Source: Clostridia bacterium
GTDB taxonomy: Bacteria > Bacillota > Clostridia > Christensenellales > Aristaeellaceae
Direction: 5' to 3'
Length of the DNA stretch: 64,000 bases
NCBI GenBank assembly: GCA_017938695.1
Contig: JAGBBA010000042.1
Location: 26,190 to 90,189, forward strand
Shown here: positions 44,536-55,540 of the stretch, one piece after another
Layout: every line of letters starts with the position of its first letter
Position numbering within the stretch: the stretch's first letter is position 1
The notes under the pieces: generated by a model
What the model saw: only the letters and a program-made list of their open reading frames with translations
The model's database searches: none
What the model was told of the DNA's origin: nothing
Position numbers and translations under genes: made by a program

Positions 44536-45402
44536 TCACCCCACTGCCTCATTGGCGGTGGTGGTTTGCATTTGCTGCCACAGGGCGTCCTGGCCGTTCA
44601 GGGTAACGGCAGGGCTGGCGGGGGCACTGGTGGGGTCGAAGGACACGGTGAGGTTCACGTATACGGCCACGTAGGGCGCGCCCATCAGGTCGATGGCGCG
44701 GTCCAGCTTGCCGGTGGGGCCGGAGAAACTCTTGCGGCCCAGGTCCTGGGCTTCCAGGGCGGTGGTGGCCACGTAGACGGTGGATTTGTCGATGCTGCCG
44801 TCCACGCTGCCGCTGATGTCGGCGGAAACGGTGAGCGCGCCGCCGGAAATGCGGAAGGTCACCGTGCCGATCTCATAAGCGTCGCTGGCGTGGAGGGGTA
44901 CCGTGAGGGACGAACCCTCCAGGGCGTAAACATCAAGGATGGTGGCGGACTTCCAGGTGTTGGCACCGGACAGTTGGCTGAGCGGAAAGCCCACGGAGCA
45001 GGCGGCGTTGCCGCTCAGGCGGGGCATCACCCGGCGCAGGGGGAACTGATAGCTGCTGTCCCCCGTCCACAGCGTGACGTGATAGGTGGTCTGGCTGCCG
45101 GAAAGCCGCAGGTAGATGTCCTCCGAGCGGAACTTGCCGCTGCACAGGCCGTGATCGCGCTGATAGACCAGGCTGCCGTTTTCATCGGCAATGCTCAGTG
45201 TCACGGGGACTTCGCTGTCCAGGGTGCAGGCCACGCGCAGGTAGCTGCGGTCGGTGGTGAGGGAGGAGGCGATGTGGCTCTCCTCCCATCCGCCGCTGGC
45301 CGCCTGGGCGGCATCTACGGTGAACACATCCTCCGCCGCATAGCCGGGGGCGATGCCCAGCAGCATGGTCAGGCACAGGAGCATGGTCAACAGTTTTCGC
45401 AT
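44536..45402 (-). CDS. Secreted protein of unknown function (288 aa)
   Basis: A clear signal peptide (MRKLLTMLLCLTMLLGIAPG then YAAED) is followed by a beta-rich, Ser/Thr-rich mature region (SLTTDRSYLRVACTLDSEVP, TVYVATTALEAQDLGRKSFS). No catalytic motif or anchor is visible. I do not recognise the family; a carbohydrate- or wall-binding role is only a guess. GAGGTG precedes ATG 45402. Confidence 0.75.
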   Translation of the reverse strand: MRKLLTMLLCLTMLLGIAPGYAAEDVFTVDAAQAASGGWEESHIASSLTTDRSYLRVACTLDSEVPVTLSIADENGSLVYQRDHGLCSGKFRSEDIYLRLSGSQTTYHVTLWTGDSSYQFPLRRVMPRLSGNAACSVGFPLSQLSGANTWKSATILDVYALEGSSLTVPLHASDAYEIGTVTFRISGGALTVSADISGSVDGSIDKSTVYVATTALEAQDLGRKSFSGPTGKLDRAIDLMGAPYVAVYVNLTVSFDPTSAPASPAVTLNGQDALWQQMQTTTANEAVG

Positions 45403-45515
45403 GGCATGTTCACCTCGTTTGCAGTGTTCTCGCTAACATAACGCAGGAGGAAACACTGTTCATCCTTGGTATGGGGAAATTTACAAGTGAAACTTGGATC
45501 GCGGGCACTGCCTGC

Positions 45516-47930
<2,415 letters not shown>

Positions 47931-47973
47931 GATGATTGCCTCCCTTTTGCTGACCTGTGGTGTAAGCAGGATA

Positions 47974-48202
47974 GAAAAAACGTTCCGCCCCTGCTTTTTG
48001 TGCAAAGACGAAACGTGTGTTTCGCGGTACCACTCTGCTTGCCTGCATGTGCAGGCCACTCATTGCGCTGTAACGGACGCATCCGCCGGCGTGGCCGGTT
48101 CGCTCCCGGGCGAGCGGCATTCCACTGTCCCGCCGCTTTGCACCAACCAGCGGCTCTCTTGGGGCGACAGAAGGGGAATGCGTTCCCGTTCATTACGATA
48201 GT
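47974..48202 (-). promoter_or_regulatory. T-box leader of leuS
   Basis: On the minus strand the leader shows CCCCAAGAGAGC (distal stem I), the antiterminator T-box GAGTGGTACCGCG (about 48034-48022), and a terminator of about 14 bp that ends in TTTTTT (47980-47975). Uncharged tRNA-Leu would stabilise the antiterminator. Stem I closes through GCATTCC/GGAATGC; I could not assign the specifier codon with certainty. Confidence 0.93.
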
Positions 48203-48208
48203 AGAAAC

Positions 48209-48244
48209 AGTATAGCATTTTTCTTGCCAAAAGGCAAGAAAAAT
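48209..48244 (-). promoter_or_regulatory. leuS promoter overlapped by an inverted repeat
   Basis: Minus-strand TTGCCT (48237-48232) and TATACT (48214-48209) are 17 nt apart. A 12-bp perfect inverted repeat (48217-48228 and 48233-48244; ATTTTTCTTGCC and complement, AAAA loop) covers the -35 box and spacer. It may be an operator or the terminator of something upstream. Confidence 0.65.
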
Positions 48245-48327
48245 AATTCGGAATGCGTAATTCGGAATTCGGAATTGAGAATCTCGGCACCAATGTGTTA
48301 TGATGGTGGTCATGGGAGGTGCGGCTT

Positions 48328-48888
48328 ATGGTGCAGGGTATTGCCATCGTGGGGCTCAACGGCAGCGGAAAGTCCACGCTGAACCACCTTTTGGCCAGGG
48401 AGATCGGCTATTTTGAGATGGACGTGGAGGACTACTATTTTCCGGAGCAGAAGGCGCACCGCCAGCACGCGCTGGATCATGCGCAGGTGCAGCCTTTCGG
48501 TCAGCCGTACACCGGCGAACGGGATCAGGCGGAGGTGGAAGCCGCCCTGCTGCGTGACATGGAAGCGCATCCACAGTTTGTGTTTTCTTCCGTTAAACTG
48601 AACTGGTGCGAGGAGCTTCGCCGCCGCATGGATGTGGTCTTCTGGGTGCAGGTGCCCCTGGAGACCCGGCTGGAGCGCATCCGCTCCCGTGAGGTCAAAC
48701 GCTTTGGCGACCGTGCACTGCCCGGCGGCGATATGTACGCCCGGCAGGAGAACTTCCGCGCCCTGGTGGCCCGCCGCGATCCGGCGATGGTGGAGCAAAG
48801 CCTGCTTGGGCTTCATTGCCCGGTGATCACGCTGGACGGTACGCGCCCCTTGGAAGAAAATGTGCAAAACATGCTGGCGCATTTGTGA
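48328..48888 (+). CDS. P-loop nucleoside-kinase-like protein
   Basis: ATG 48328, 8 nt after GGGAGG, gives 186 residues (GTG 48319 is poorly spaced). IAIVGLNGSGKSTL at 5-18 is Walker A. YFEMDVEDYYFPEQ follows like the substrate-binding strand of adenylate/shikimate-type kinases, and RLERIRSREVKRFGDRA resembles a lid with arginines. It probably phosphorylates a small metabolite or acts as an AAA-type ATPase; substrate unknown. It is divergent from leuS. Confidence 0.8.
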   Translation: MVQGIAIVGLNGSGKSTLNHLLAREIGYFEMDVEDYYFPEQKAHRQHALDHAQVQPFGQPYTGERDQAEVEAALLRDMEAHPQFVFSSVKLNWCEELRRRMDVVFWVQVPLETRLERIRSREVKRFGDRALPGGDMYARQENFRALVARRDPAMVEQSLLGLHCPVITLDGTRPLEENVQNMLAHL

Positions 48889-48920
48889 TTTTTCCATAGT
48901 GTCCAACTGTTGCAAAGGGG

Positions 48921-48949
48921 TTGACAGATGGACACAAAATCGTTACAAT
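48921..48949 (+). promoter_or_regulatory. Strong promoter upstream of rny
   Basis: TTGACA (48921-48926) and TACAAT (48944-48949) with a 17-nt spacer are almost perfect consensus. The transcript start would be near 48956, about 370 nt before the rny start codon. Confidence 0.85.
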
Positions 48950-48955
48950 ATGAAT

Positions 48956-49324
48956 GATCGGCTGCAGGAAGGTACGTTTTGGTATGCTTCCCGGCTGTTT
49001 TCGATAGAAATCCCCGCTCATTTTGTTATCGCTCCCTATGGGGCGTCGTTTTTCGGCGGCTGAACCGCATTCGGTTTGGTCGGCTGCATAAGGATTGCGC
49101 AAGGGGCGTATTGTGCCCATTTCCGGGTCGAACGTTCATTGTTATGTGGTTTTTGTGAGGCGCGGCAGGCTCTTTTCAGCTCGCCGTCGGGAAAAAAATA
49201 AAGAAGCGGACGGAAGTCCATCATCATGAAAGCAGCATGCAGCTGTGCGGAAGATTTCCGCACGGCTTTTGGCCGTTCCTGACAAAGAATCAAAAACATT
49301 AAAAGGAAAAGGAGGGGAAACAGT
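48956..49324 (+). other. Long rny leader, no gene recognised
   Basis: This 370-nt stretch holds small hairpins, such as GTGCGGA/TCCGCAC near 49243-49261, but no convincing frame with a ribosome site and no terminator. It may be an extended 5' UTR, possibly for autoregulation by RNase Y, which is inference only. Confidence 0.4.
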
Positions 49325-50887
49325 TTGCCTACGATCGTATGGATTTTGATCGCTCTGGCGGCTGCTGCCATCGGCTTTGTGGTCGGCGGAGCATACCGCA
49401 AGAACGTCACCGAAAAGAAGATCGGCCGTACCGAAGAATACGCCAAGCATCTCTACGACGACGCCGTCCGCAAGGCGGATGAGTACAAGAAGGAAAAGGT
49501 GCTGGAAGCCAAGGAAGAAATTCTCAAAGCCAAGGCCGAAAGCGACCGTGAAAAGGCCGAAAACGAGCGCGAGATGCGCGAACGCCGCAACGAAGTGCAG
49601 CGCAGCGAACGCCGTTTGATCCAGCGTGAAGAAACCCTGGACAAGAAGGCCGACAACATGGAAGCCCGCGAGGAAAGCCTCAACAAAAAGCAGGCCGAGA
49701 TCCAGAAAATGCAGGAAGAAGCCGAAGCCCTGGTGCAGAAGCAGACCACCGAGCTGGAGCGTATTGCTGCCATGACCCAGGACGAAGCCAAGCAGATCAT
49801 CGTTGAGCGCGTGCAGAAGGATGCCTTCCACGATGCCGCTGCTATGGTGCGCGACATTGAGGCCAAGGCCAAGGAAGAGGGCGAAAAGAAAGCCCGCAAT
49901 ATCATTGCCCTGGCCATCCAGAAGTGCGCTGCCGACCACGTGGCCGAGTCCACCGTATCCGTTATCGCCCTGCCCAACGACGACATGAAGGGCCGCATCA
50001 TCGGCCGCGAGGGCCGCAATATCCGCGCCCTGGAAACTGCTACCGGCGTTGACCTCATCATCGACGATACGCCCGAAGCCGTCATCGTGTCCGCCTTTGA
50101 CCCCGTCCGCCGTGAGATCGCCCGCATTGCCGTGGAGAAGCTCATCATGGACGGCCGTATCCACCCCGCCCGCATTGAAGAAATGGTTGAAAAGGCCCGC
50201 AAGGAAGTGGACAACCAGATCCGCGAAGCCGGCGACAACGCTGTGTTTGAAACGCAGCAGCACGGCATCCACCACGAGCTGGTGAAGCTGCTGGGCCGCC
50301 TGCGCTACCGCACCTCTTATGGCCAGAACGTGCTGAAGCACTCCATTGAAGTCAGCCACCTGGCTGGCCTGATGGCCGCCGAGCTGGGTGCCGACGTCCA
50401 GCTGGCCAAGCGCGCAGGCCTCCTGCACGACATCGGCAAGGCCGTTGACCACGAAGCCGAGGGCACTCATGTGACCCTGGGCGGCGAGCTGGCCCGCAAA
50501 TACCACGAGAGCCCCGACGTCATCCACGCCATCCTGGCCCACCACAACGACGTGGAGCCCCAGACCGTGGAAGCCGTGCTGGTGCAAGCCGCCGATGCCA
50601 TCTCCGCCGCTCGTCCCGGCGCCCGCCGCGAGAGCCTGGAGAACTACATCAAGCGTCTGGAGAAGCTGGAGGAGATCGCCAACAGCTTCGACGGCGTGGA
50701 GAAGTGCTTCGCCATCCAGTCCGGCCGCGAAGTGCGCATCATGGTCAAGCCCGACGACGTTACCGACGAGGGCACCAAGATCCTCGCCAAGGAGATCGCC
50801 AAGCGCATCGAGAAGGAAATGGAATACCCGGGTCAGATCCGCGTGAACGTGATCCGCGAAACCCGTTCCACCGAGTACGCGAAATAA
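49325..50887 (+). CDS. rny: Ribonuclease Y
   Basis: The 520-residue protein starts with TTG at 49325, behind GGAGGGG. Its order is an N-terminal membrane anchor ([20 protein letters not shown]), a long charged coiled coil (about 25-200), a KH domain ([20 protein letters not shown]) and an HD domain ([12 protein letters not shown] near 365). It is the membrane-bound endonuclease that initiates mRNA decay in Firmicutes. No upstream ATG fits the family N-terminus. Its stop is followed at once by a composite palindrome. Confidence 0.97.
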   Translation: MPTIVWILIALAAAAIGFVVGGAYRKNVTEKKIGRTEEYAKHLYDDAVRKADEYKKEKVLEAKEEILKAKAESDREKAENEREMRERRNEVQRSERRLIQREETLDKKADNMEAREESLNKKQAEIQKMQEEAEALVQKQTTELERIAAMTQDEAKQIIVERVQKDAFHDAAAMVRDIEAKAKEEGEKKARNIIALAIQKCAADHVAESTVSVIALPNDDMKGRIIGREGRNIRALETATGVDLIIDDTPEAVIVSAFDPVRREIARIAVEKLIMDGRIHPARIEEMVEKARKEVDNQIREAGDNAVFETQQHGIHHELVKLLGRLRYRTSYGQNVLKHSIEVSHLAGLMAAELGADVQLAKRAGLLHDIGKAVDHEAEGTHVTLGGELARKYHESPDVIHAILAHHNDVEPQTVEAVLVQAADAISAARPGARRESLENYIKRLEKLEEIANSFDGVEKCFAIQSGREVRIMVKPDDVTDEGTKILAKEIAKRIEKEMEYPGQIRVNVIRETRSTEYAK

Positions 50888-51110
50888 CCAGGGGCCCTGC
50901 CAGAGGGGCGTTGCTCCTCTGGACTCCCCACTTAAGGGCTCTGCCCTTAAGAATCCCGCGAAGGGCCGTTCGGCCCTTTCGAAACCCATTCTGCGAAAGC
51001 AGAGTGGGTTTTTCCTTTGTTGGGGTCACGGCGCGGGGTCTTCGACCCATTTCCTTCGGTCGCACCGCGACGCGGGGGAAGGAGCAGCACCTACCTTGTG
51101 CAAAGGGAGC
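50888..51110 (+). repeat. Composite palindrome copy 5, after rny
   Basis: Following TAA directly: CCAGGGGCCCTG, CAGAGGGGCGTTGCTCCTCTGG, CTTAAGGGC-TCT-GCCCTTAAG, GAAGGGCC-GTTC-GGCCCTTTC, then an ACCCATTCTGC/GCAGAGTGGGT hairpin, and the GGGGTCACGGCGC...GCACCGCGACGCGGGGGAAGG module with an insertion. It runs in the same order as the copies on the other strand. Confidence 0.75.
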
Positions 51111-51178
51111 TGGTGCGGCGAAGTCGTGGCCCAGGGATTGCCTGCTGCATATCTCATAACGTATCTTTGAAAATGTAG

Positions 51179-51233
51179 GGGCGAACTGTGTTCGCCCGGC
51201 CCACACTTAATTCCGAATTCATAATTCCGAATT
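51179..51233. repeat. Short palindromes upstream of trmH
   Basis: GGGCGAAC-TGT-GTTCGCCC (51179-51197) is followed by alternating ATTCCGAATT units (51208-51233). A related ATTCGGAATT run lies at 48244-48278. Both look like dispersed simple palindromic repeats. Confidence 0.6.
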
Positions 51234-51257
51234 TCCCTTCCCCCCTGCCCGCGGTTA

Positions 51258-51266
51258 TGCTATAAT
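51258..51266 (+). promoter_or_regulatory. Extended -10 promoter of trmH
   Basis: TGCTATAAT (51258-51266) is an extended -10 element; the -35 region is weak. It lies 24 nt before ATG 51290, with AGGAGGAG between. Confidence 0.65.
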
Positions 51267-51289
51267 CATCCTGAACAGGAGGAGATACT

Positions 51290-52021
51290 ATGCCGTCACT
51301 GGCTCCCTATAAGTCTGATCTGGATTATGGCTATGCGCCCGGCGCGTTTCCGGCCATGGAGTGCCTTCTGCACCGGCCGGAGTGCGCCCGGCGTGTGCTG
51401 CTGCACTCCAAAGCGGAGGGCACCGAGGCCGCTGAAAAGCTTACTGCGCTGGCGGAGAAGCTCCATGTGCGCGTGGAGATTGCTGACAAGGCGCTTTCTC
51501 GCATTTCTGGCAAGGAAAATTGTTTTGCTGCGGCTGTTTTCAGCAAGTTTAATGATGATTTGATGGCCGGCAGATCCCATGTGGTGCTGCACAATCCTTC
51601 GGATCAGGGCAATGTGGGCACCATTCTGCGCACGGCCCTGGGCTTTGGCGTGGAGGATGTGGCCCTCATCCGCCCCTGTGTGGATGTGTTCGATCCCCGG
51701 GTAGTGCGGGCCAGCATGGGCAGCCTGTTTTCCCTGAGGGTGAAGGTGTACGACAGCTTTGAGGATTACCAGGCGGAGCATCCGGGCCGCACCCTGTATC
51801 CCTTTATGCTGGATGGCTCCCGTTCGCTGCCGGATGTGCTGGCCGGGGATATCCCTGCTGACTGGACGCTGATCTTCGGCAACGAGGGCAGCGGTCTGCC
51901 TGCGTCCTTTGCGCAGCTGGGCCAGCCGGTGCGCATCCCCAGCAATGAGAAGATCGACTCGCTGAACCTGTCCATCGCTGCGGCCATCGGCATCTACGGC
52001 TTTACCCAGAAAAACCCTTGA
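51290..52021 (+). CDS. TrmH/SpoU-family RNA 2'-O-methyltransferase
   Basis: The 243-residue protein carries the three SpoU knot motifs: NPSDQGNVGTILRTALGFG (about 103-121), IFGNEGSGLP (about 197) and IPSNEKIDSLNLSIAAAI near the C-terminus. An N-terminal 90-residue substrate-binding part precedes them. It methylates ribose in tRNA or rRNA using SAM; the exact nucleotide is unknown. Its TGA lies inside the -35 hexamer of the helD promoter. Confidence 0.92.
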   Translation: MPSLAPYKSDLDYGYAPGAFPAMECLLHRPECARRVLLHSKAEGTEAAEKLTALAEKLHVRVEIADKALSRISGKENCFAAAVFSKFNDDLMAGRSHVVLHNPSDQGNVGTILRTALGFGVEDVALIRPCVDVFDPRVVRASMGSLFSLRVKVYDSFEDYQAEHPGRTLYPFMLDGSRSLPDVLAGDIPADWTLIFGNEGSGLPASFAQLGQPVRIPSNEKIDSLNLSIAAAIGIYGFTQKNP

Positions 52022-52119
52022 CAGGCGCAAACGCTTCTGATACAATACATTTCACAACACACGCTTGCAGCCTGATGTAAGCCTCTGCGAATTCATTAGA
52101 TGAAGGGCAGGGGCTTTTT
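52018..52119 (+). promoter_or_regulatory. helD promoter with attenuator-like leader
   Basis: TTGACA (52018-52023, overlapping the trmH stop) and TACAAT (52041-52046) with a 17-nt spacer form a near-perfect promoter. The leader can fold GCTTGCA/TGTAAGC (52063-52082) or a terminator stem AAGCCTCTGC/GCAGGGGCTT (52079-52088 with 52107-52116) ending in TTTTT. The two share 52079-52082 and are therefore mutually exclusive, as in transcription attenuators. Confidence 0.75.
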
Positions 52120-52146
52120 GTATACCCTGCCGGAAAAAGGAGGAAC

Positions 52147-54360
52147 ATGGAAACCTACGTTTTACCCCAGCATCCGGACAGCCTGGCAGAGGCAAAGCAT
52201 TTGGCTGAAACGTGCAGCATCGTTCAGCGCGAGATCGACAAACTGGAAAAGGACACCGGCGTGGGCGCGGAGGAAGAGCGCATCGTTGTGGTGCCTGCGG
52301 ACGCCACCATGGACGAGCAGGTGATGATGGACATCATGCGCATGAAGGTGGACACCCTGCACAACCTGGCCCGTTCCAGGCGGCAGGCGTATTTCGCTCA
52401 CCTGGATTTCACGCCCCAGGGCGGAGAGCCTGAGACCCACTACCTGGGCCGGTGGGGCGTGCACGATTCCTCCACCCTGGATGTGGTGGTGGCTGACTGG
52501 CGTTCGCCGGTGGCGAACCTGTACTATTCCGGACAGGTGGGCCCCATGGACTATGAGGCCCCGGACGGCCGGGTGCAGGGCGAACTGACCCTGAAGCGCA
52601 TGCTCACCGTGGAGCGCGACCGGCTGCTGGGGCTGTTTGACAGCGGCGTGGTGAGCCAGGATGCCTATCTGCAGGGCGTGCTGGGCGCGGTGAGCTCCGA
52701 CAGGCTGAAGGAGATCGTTACCACCATCCAGGCGGAGCAGAACCTGGTGATCCGCCATCCCTTGCAGCAGAACCTGATCGTCCAGGGCGTGGCCGGCAGC
52801 GGCAAAACCACCATCGCCCTGCACCGCATTGCCTGGCTGCTTTACGCCTTCCGGGATACCCTGCGCCCTGAGCAGATGATGATCCTGGCCCCCAACCCGC
52901 TGTTCCTGTCGTACATCTCCCAGGTGCTGCCCGACCTGGGCGTGGAACGGGTGATCCAGACCACCTTCGCCGGGCTGTGCCAGGAGTGGATGGGCAAGCA
53001 TGCACCCAAGATCCAGCTGGTTTCCCGGCTGGAGGAAAAGCTCTCCGGCAGCAGCGAAGCCCGGGCGGCCATGGGGGAAGTGCTGCGCCGCAAGGGCTCC
53101 CTGGCCATGAAGCAGGATGTCGAGGCCTTCCTGGAGGGGTATCAGGCGGAGATCCTGCCCCGCAGCGGCCTGGTGTTCGGCGGCCATGTGCTGTACACCC
53201 CGGAAGAGGTGCAGGATATTTTCCTCAAGCAGCTGCGGCCCTTCCCCCTGGCGCAGCGCATCGACGAACTGAAAAAGTACATCAAGCGGCGGCTTTTGCA
53301 GGTGGCGGAGGCCATGAAGGCCGCCATGGACAAGATGGCCCAGGACAGGCTGACCCAGCTTTTGTCCTCCATGCCCGACGGCGAGGAACGCCGCGCCCGG
53401 GCCCGGAAACTGCTGCAAAGCCGCGACGACCGCATGGCGGAGATCGACCAGCGGGCCAAGCAGTATCTGAAGGAATTCCCCGGCCTGTTCCCCGACCTGT
53501 CGCTATTGACGGTGTACCGCACCTACCTGACGCGGCATGAATCCCAGGCGGTGCAGGAGGCCACCCTGCCCCTGCTGGATAAAAAGCGCGTTCAGGCCGA
53601 AGACCTGGCCGCCCTGTGCAGCATCTGCCGGGCGGTGTATGGCTTGCCGAAAAAGGCGCTGCGCCACATCGTGATGGACGAGTGCCAGGATTTTTCGCCC
53701 TATCAGCTGGCCCTGCTGCATGAGCATTACCCGGCGGCCACCTTCACCCTGGTGGGTGATCTGATGCAGGGCATCCACGAGGATGAGGGCATCCGCGACT
53801 ATGCCCAGTGGATCAGCCCGGTGTTCGGCGGCAGCGCCACCCTGCGCCAGCTGGTGACCAGCTACCGTAATACCGTGGAGATCATGACCCTGGCCAGCCG
53901 GGTGGCAGCGAAGCATCCCGTGCCGGGGCAGCAGACTGCCCAGCCCGTGCTGCGCCACGGCGAGGAACCGGAAATCAGCGTGTTCTCCACCGACAAGGAA
54001 CGCTATGCCGCTCTGCGCAAGCAGGCCAAGGCCTGGCTGGACGAGGGCTACCACACCATCGCCCTCATCGAAAAGACCCGCGCCGGGGCGGAGCGGCTCT
54101 ACAAGCTGCTGAAAAATGATCTGCCCGTGCGCCTGATGAAAGAGGACGATGCAGACTACCAGGGCGGTTTGCTGATCCTGCCTGCGGCCATGGTGAAGGG
54201 CCTGGAATTCGACTGCGTGGCCGTCTGCAATGCCAATGAGGCCGAGTTTGCCGATGATCCCTTCCTGTGCCGCATGCTCTATGTGATGATGACCCGCCCC
54301 CTGCACCGCATGCGCCTGCTGGCCACCGGCAGCCTCACACCGCTGCTGGCAGAAAAATAA
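52147..54360 (+). CDS. helD: HelD-type UvrD-family ATPase
   Basis: The 737-residue protein has an N-terminal coiled-coil arm (about 1-85; [20 protein letters not shown]), as in HelD proteins that reach into RNA polymerase, then Walker [13 protein letters not shown] at about 214, [14 protein letters not shown] (motif II) and a C-terminal RecA-like domain with [14 protein letters not shown]. In Bacillus and mycobacteria HelD removes stalled RNA polymerase from DNA and can give rifamycin tolerance. AAGGAGG precedes ATG 52147. A leader terminator suggests regulated expression. Confidence 0.9.
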   Translation: METYVLPQHPDSLAEAKHLAETCSIVQREIDKLEKDTGVGAEEERIVVVPADATMDEQVMMDIMRMKVDTLHNLARSRRQAYFAHLDFTPQGGEPETHYLGRWGVHDSSTLDVVVADWRSPVANLYYSGQVGPMDYEAPDGRVQGELTLKRMLTVERDRLLGLFDSGVVSQDAYLQGVLGAVSSDRLKEIVTTIQAEQNLVIRHPLQQNLIVQGVAGSGKTTIALHRIAWLLYAFRDTLRPEQMMILAPNPLFLSYISQVLPDLGVERVIQTTFAGLCQEWMGKHAPKIQLVSRLEEKLSGSSEARAAMGEVLRRKGSLAMKQDVEAFLEGYQAEILPRSGLVFGGHVLYTPEEVQDIFLKQLRPFPLAQRIDELKKYIKRRLLQVAEAMKAAMDKMAQDRLTQLLSSMPDGEERRARARKLLQSRDDRMAEIDQRAKQYLKEFPGLFPDLSLLTVYRTYLTRHESQAVQEATLPLLDKKRVQAEDLAALCSICRAVYGLPKKALRHIVMDECQDFSPYQLALLHEHYPAATFTLVGDLMQGIHEDEGIRDYAQWISPVFGGSATLRQLVTSYRNTVEIMTLASRVAAKHPVPGQQTAQPVLRHGEEPEISVFSTDKERYAALRKQAKAWLDEGYHTIALIEKTRAGAERLYKLLKNDLPVRLMKEDDADYQGGLLILPAAMVKGLEFDCVAVCNANEAEFADDPFLCRMLYVMMTRPLHRMRLLATGSLTPLLAEK

Positions 54361-54445
54361 TTTTCAAAAACCTGTTTCACCCGGGGCAAAAGTGTTGATA
54401 CTCTCTTCAGGAGGAAAACCTCCCCAACGAAAGGAGATCAAAGCT

Positions 54446-54604
54446 ATGAAGCATTATGTTTGCACGGTTTGCGGTTATGTATACGAAGTGGAAAACGGCG
54501 ATCCCGATAACGGCGTGGCCCCCGGCACCCAGTGGGAAGATGTACCTGAAGACTGGGTATGCCCCCTGTGCGGCGTGGGCAAGGATCTCTTCGAAGAGGA
54601 GTAA
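54446..54604 (+). CDS. Rubredoxin
   Basis: The 52-residue protein has the two iron-binding knuckles CTVCGYVY (6-13) and [11 protein letters not shown] (39-49) at rubredoxin spacing, with the conserved [15 protein letters not shown] between. It carries single electrons in the cytoplasm, typically to rubrerythrin or flavodiiron proteins in oxygen defence of anaerobes. AAAGGAG precedes ATG 54446; a terminator follows, so it is a single-gene unit. Confidence 0.97.
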   Translation: MKHYVCTVCGYVYEVENGDPDNGVAPGTQWEDVPEDWVCPLCGVGKDLFEEE

Positions 54605-54650
54605 TGCCTCCGGCGGAATCCCAACAACTGAATCAGACATACAAAGAGAA

Positions 54651-54680
54651 AGCCTGAGCGATCGGGCTTTTTCTTTTTCC
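54651..54680 (+). terminator. Terminator of the rubredoxin gene
   Basis: AGCCTGA-GCGA-TCGGGCT, a 7-bp stem, is followed by TTTTTCTTTTT. Confidence 0.88.
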
Positions 54681-54743
54681 ACAAGTTTGCATCATGAATC
54701 GCCGCCGCTCCGGGCAAGATTTCTGCGAAGGAGGGATGCTGCC

Positions 54744-54887
54744 ATGAACAAGCGGCCCAAGGAAATGGTGGACGCCATCATCCGGGAGGCGCAGAAGAAG
54801 AATCCCTACGATGTGCTGGGCTCCTACACCGGCGTGCCCTGGGACGACGAGTGGGACGTGCCCGTGCAGGACGCTGACGATCTGTGA
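54744..54887 (+). CDS. Small acidic-tailed protein (47 aa)
   Basis: ATG 54744 lies after GAAGGAGGG and gives 47 residues: a basic-helical start (MNKRPKEMVDAIIREAQKKN) then YDVLGSYTGVPWDDEWDVPV and an acidic end. The next gene starts within its stop codon, which argues for translation. I recall similar short proteins in Clostridia but know no function. Confidence 0.7.
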   Translation: MNKRPKEMVDAIIREAQKKNPYDVLGSYTGVPWDDEWDVPVQDADDL

Positions 54888-55342
54888 TCCGCCTGGGCAG
54901 CCTGGTGGGTCTGCCGGCTGCGCTGGAGGGCCGCATGGTGGGCCGGGTGGAGCAGACCGTCCTCACCCAGGACGGGCATGCCCTGCGGGGGCTGGTGATC
55001 CGCCACGGCTTCGGGGGCGCGCGGTGGGCCGATACTGACAGCATCCGCGTGCTGGGGAACGTATCGGTGATCCTCGCCTGCAAGCCCCGGCGGTTGCCCC
55101 GGGATGCGGACTTCACCCTCACCAGCGTGAAGGATACCGGCGGCCTCAACCTGGGCCGGGTCACCGATGCCTATGTGAACGCCGCCACCTTCCAGGTCAC
55201 CGCGCTGGAAATCTCCCTGGGGCTGGTGGAGGAACTCACCTGCGGCCGGATGCTGGCCCGGTCCTTTGTGGTGCAGCCAGCCCCTGGCGAGCCCGGGCAG
55301 GTGCTGATCCCCTGCGGCTGCACGCTGGAAAAACTGCATTGA
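54884..55342 (+). CDS. PRC-barrel domain protein
   Basis: A GTG start overlaps the preceding stop by 3 bases (GTGA). The 152 residues contain two PRC-barrel-like units: RLGSLVGLPAALEGRMVGRV (about 2-60) and GGLNLGRVTDAYVNAATFQV (about 85-135). PRC barrels bind RNA, nucleotides or proteins; YlmC/YmxH-like relatives are linked to sporulation and cell division. The exact role is unknown. Confidence 0.8.
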   Translation: MIRLGSLVGLPAALEGRMVGRVEQTVLTQDGHALRGLVIRHGFGGARWADTDSIRVLGNVSVILACKPRRLPRDADFTLTSVKDTGGLNLGRVTDAYVNAATFQVTALEISLGLVEELTCGRMLARSFVVQPAPGEPGQVLIPCGCTLEKLH

Positions 55343-55368
55343 CGCATTGGCGGAAGGGAGGTGTGCAC

Positions 55369-55494
55369 ATGGGCAAGCTGGCCATGGGTGCCATGGGCTT
55401 TATGCTGGGTGCCGGTATGATGATGATGCCTGCCGGGCGGAACATCCGCCGGAAGGTGAATGCAGCCAAGAAATGGATGAAAACCAACATGTGA
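55369..55494 (+). CDS. Small membrane-inserting protein (41 aa)
   Basis: ATG 55369, 8 nt after GGGAGG, gives 41 codons ending at TGA 55494. Residues 3-20 are Gly/Met-rich and hydrophobic (LAMGAMGFMLGAGMMMMPAG) and the rest is strongly basic (RRKVNAAKKWMK). A strong ribosome site and an immediately following terminator support it as a gene. Function unknown. Confidence 0.65.
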   Translation: MGKLAMGAMGFMLGAGMMMMPAGRNIRRKVNAAKKWMKTNM

Positions 55495-55498
55495 CCTG

Positions 55499-55525
55499 CG
55501 TGGGAGGCGACCTCCCACGTTTTTT
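55499..55525 (+). terminator. Rho-independent terminator
   Basis: CGTGGGAGG-CGA-CCTCCCACG, a perfect 9-bp stem, then TTTTTT. It ends the 54744-55494 run only 16 nt before the next gene. Confidence 0.92.
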
Positions 55526-55540
55526 GAAAGGAGGCGCGCC

